NCBI GenBank assembly: GCA_016719165.1
Contig: JADKAJ010000001.1
Location: 62,001-126,000, forward strand
From: Chitinophagaceae bacterium
Lineage (GTDB): Bacteria; Bacteroidota; Bacteroidia; Chitinophagales; Chitinophagaceae
DNA: 64,000 nt
Direction: 5' to 3'
Part shown: positions 63,692 to 64,000 of the stretch, one piece after another
Layout of the letters: every line of letters starts with the position of its first letter
How positions within the stretch are numbered: position 1 is the stretch's first letter
Notes under the pieces: model-generated
Seen by the model: only the letters and a program-made list of their open reading frames with translations
Told to the model about the DNA's origin: nothing
The model's database searches: none
Translations under genes and position numbers: made by a program

Positions 63692-64000
63692 ATGAAAAGG
63701 AATTTATTGATACATAATAAAATTCTACCGGTTATGATGAGTATGGGGCTAATATTATTTTTTGGCTCCTGTAAAAAAGAAAATACGGAAGACAGGAATC
63801 CTCCGGAGATTAATGCCGTAACGGACCTGATGAACCGTGATATTGCACTGACATCTGTTAACTATGGTGACTGGATCATTATAAAAGGAAAACACCTTTC
63901 CACTACCTACAAAGTAGAATTCAATACTATATTGGCTGAGGATTCATTGATCTATGCAGATGATACGACTGTTACCGTAAAGATACCTGCGGTACTTCCT
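63692..64000 (+). CDS. IPT/TIG-like surface lipoprotein, cut by window end
   Basis: Only the first 103 codons are visible and the frame is open at the right edge. The N-terminus is a lipoprotein signal with lipobox FGSC (Cys27), followed by KKENTEDRNPPEINAV. The segment VNYGDWIIIKGKHLSTTYKV with FNTILAEDSL resembles the start of an IPT/TIG immunoglobulin-like domain. Such proteins after susC/susD are usually surface glycan-binding proteins; that role is inferred from position. Confidence 0.75.
   Translation, partial: MKRNLLIHNKILPVMMSMGLILFFGSCKKENTEDRNPPEINAVTDLMNRDIALTSVNYGDWIIIKGKHLSTTYKVEFNTILAEDSLIYADDTTVTVKIPAVLP

Noticed and set aside
1..64000. Search by eye for CRISPR arrays, insertion sequences, integrases, rRNA genes and biosynthetic clusters
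   Set aside because: No regularly spaced direct repeats, transposase motifs, rRNA blocks or large assembly-line enzymes were found.

Overview
The window looks like chromosomal DNA of a member of the Bacteroidota, most likely a Chitinophagaceae-type bacterium. Several signs agree: two SusC/SusD outer-membrane uptake loci, lipoproteins with short lipoboxes, a long SecA of about 1110 residues, DUF4476, DUF1735-like and DUF6263-like proteins, almost no Shine-Dalgarno sites, and many gene starts preceded by the Bacteroidota -7 element TAnnTTTG. Genus and species cannot be fixed from the sequence alone. Most genes are intact housekeeping genes. I see no transposase, integrase, phage module, CRISPR array or obvious defence or secondary-metabolite cluster.

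Layout. 1-1600: the tail of an outer-membrane barrel protein that runs off the left edge. 1774-7540: a SusC / SusD-like / DUF1735-like operon closed by a strong terminator. 7654-9566: two tandem secreted paralogues of unknown function followed by a DUF3467 protein. 9679-16081: radC, a small membrane protein, prs, rplY, pth, a fumarylacetoacetate-hydrolase-family gene and a fused 2-oxoacid dehydrogenase E1. 16078-26203 (minus strand): aspS, a small membrane protein, an FAD oxidoreductase, a histidine phosphatase and a 2030-residue alpha-2-macroglobulin. 26522-27232: a DUF4476 protein. 27331-33582 (minus): sucD, an Mla-type ABC ATPase and permease, the malic enzyme/phosphotransacetylase fusion MaeB, and an M20 amidohydrolase. 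33646-37973 (minus): a SPOR-domain protein, a truncated aldehyde-dehydrogenase-like protein, a complete aldehyde dehydrogenase, a possible small membrane protein with a CTG start, and deoC. 38174-42701: two secreted amidohydrolase-family proteins. 42756-47046 (minus): a voltage-gated-type potassium channel and secA. 47302-51089: a lipoprotein, atpG, scpB and lysA. 51102-55715: a DUF6263-like protein (minus), a membrane-anchored papain-family protease, a DUF4442 protein and a beta-CASP metallo-beta-lactamase-fold protein. 55836-55909: a tRNA with a CAT anticodon. 56005-64000: a polysaccharide-utilisation-type locus with two SGNH esterases and an AraC regulator on the minus strand, divergent from susC, susD and a cut-off lipoprotein gene.

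How the genes fit together. The deoC block would handle deoxyribose 5-phosphate: aldolase cleavage to acetaldehyde and glyceraldehyde 3-phosphate, with the aldehyde then oxidised. The right-end locus fits capture and deacetylation of an esterified polysaccharide. The most unusual observations are a rearranged SusC-plug-like stretch at the expected bait-region position of the alpha-2-macroglobulin, the complete-plus-truncated aldehyde dehydrogenase pair that resembles a split ALDH16, several places where one gene's terminator runs straight into the next gene's -7 promoter box, and an amidohydrolase pair in which only one of three domains keeps the metal-binding HxH motif.
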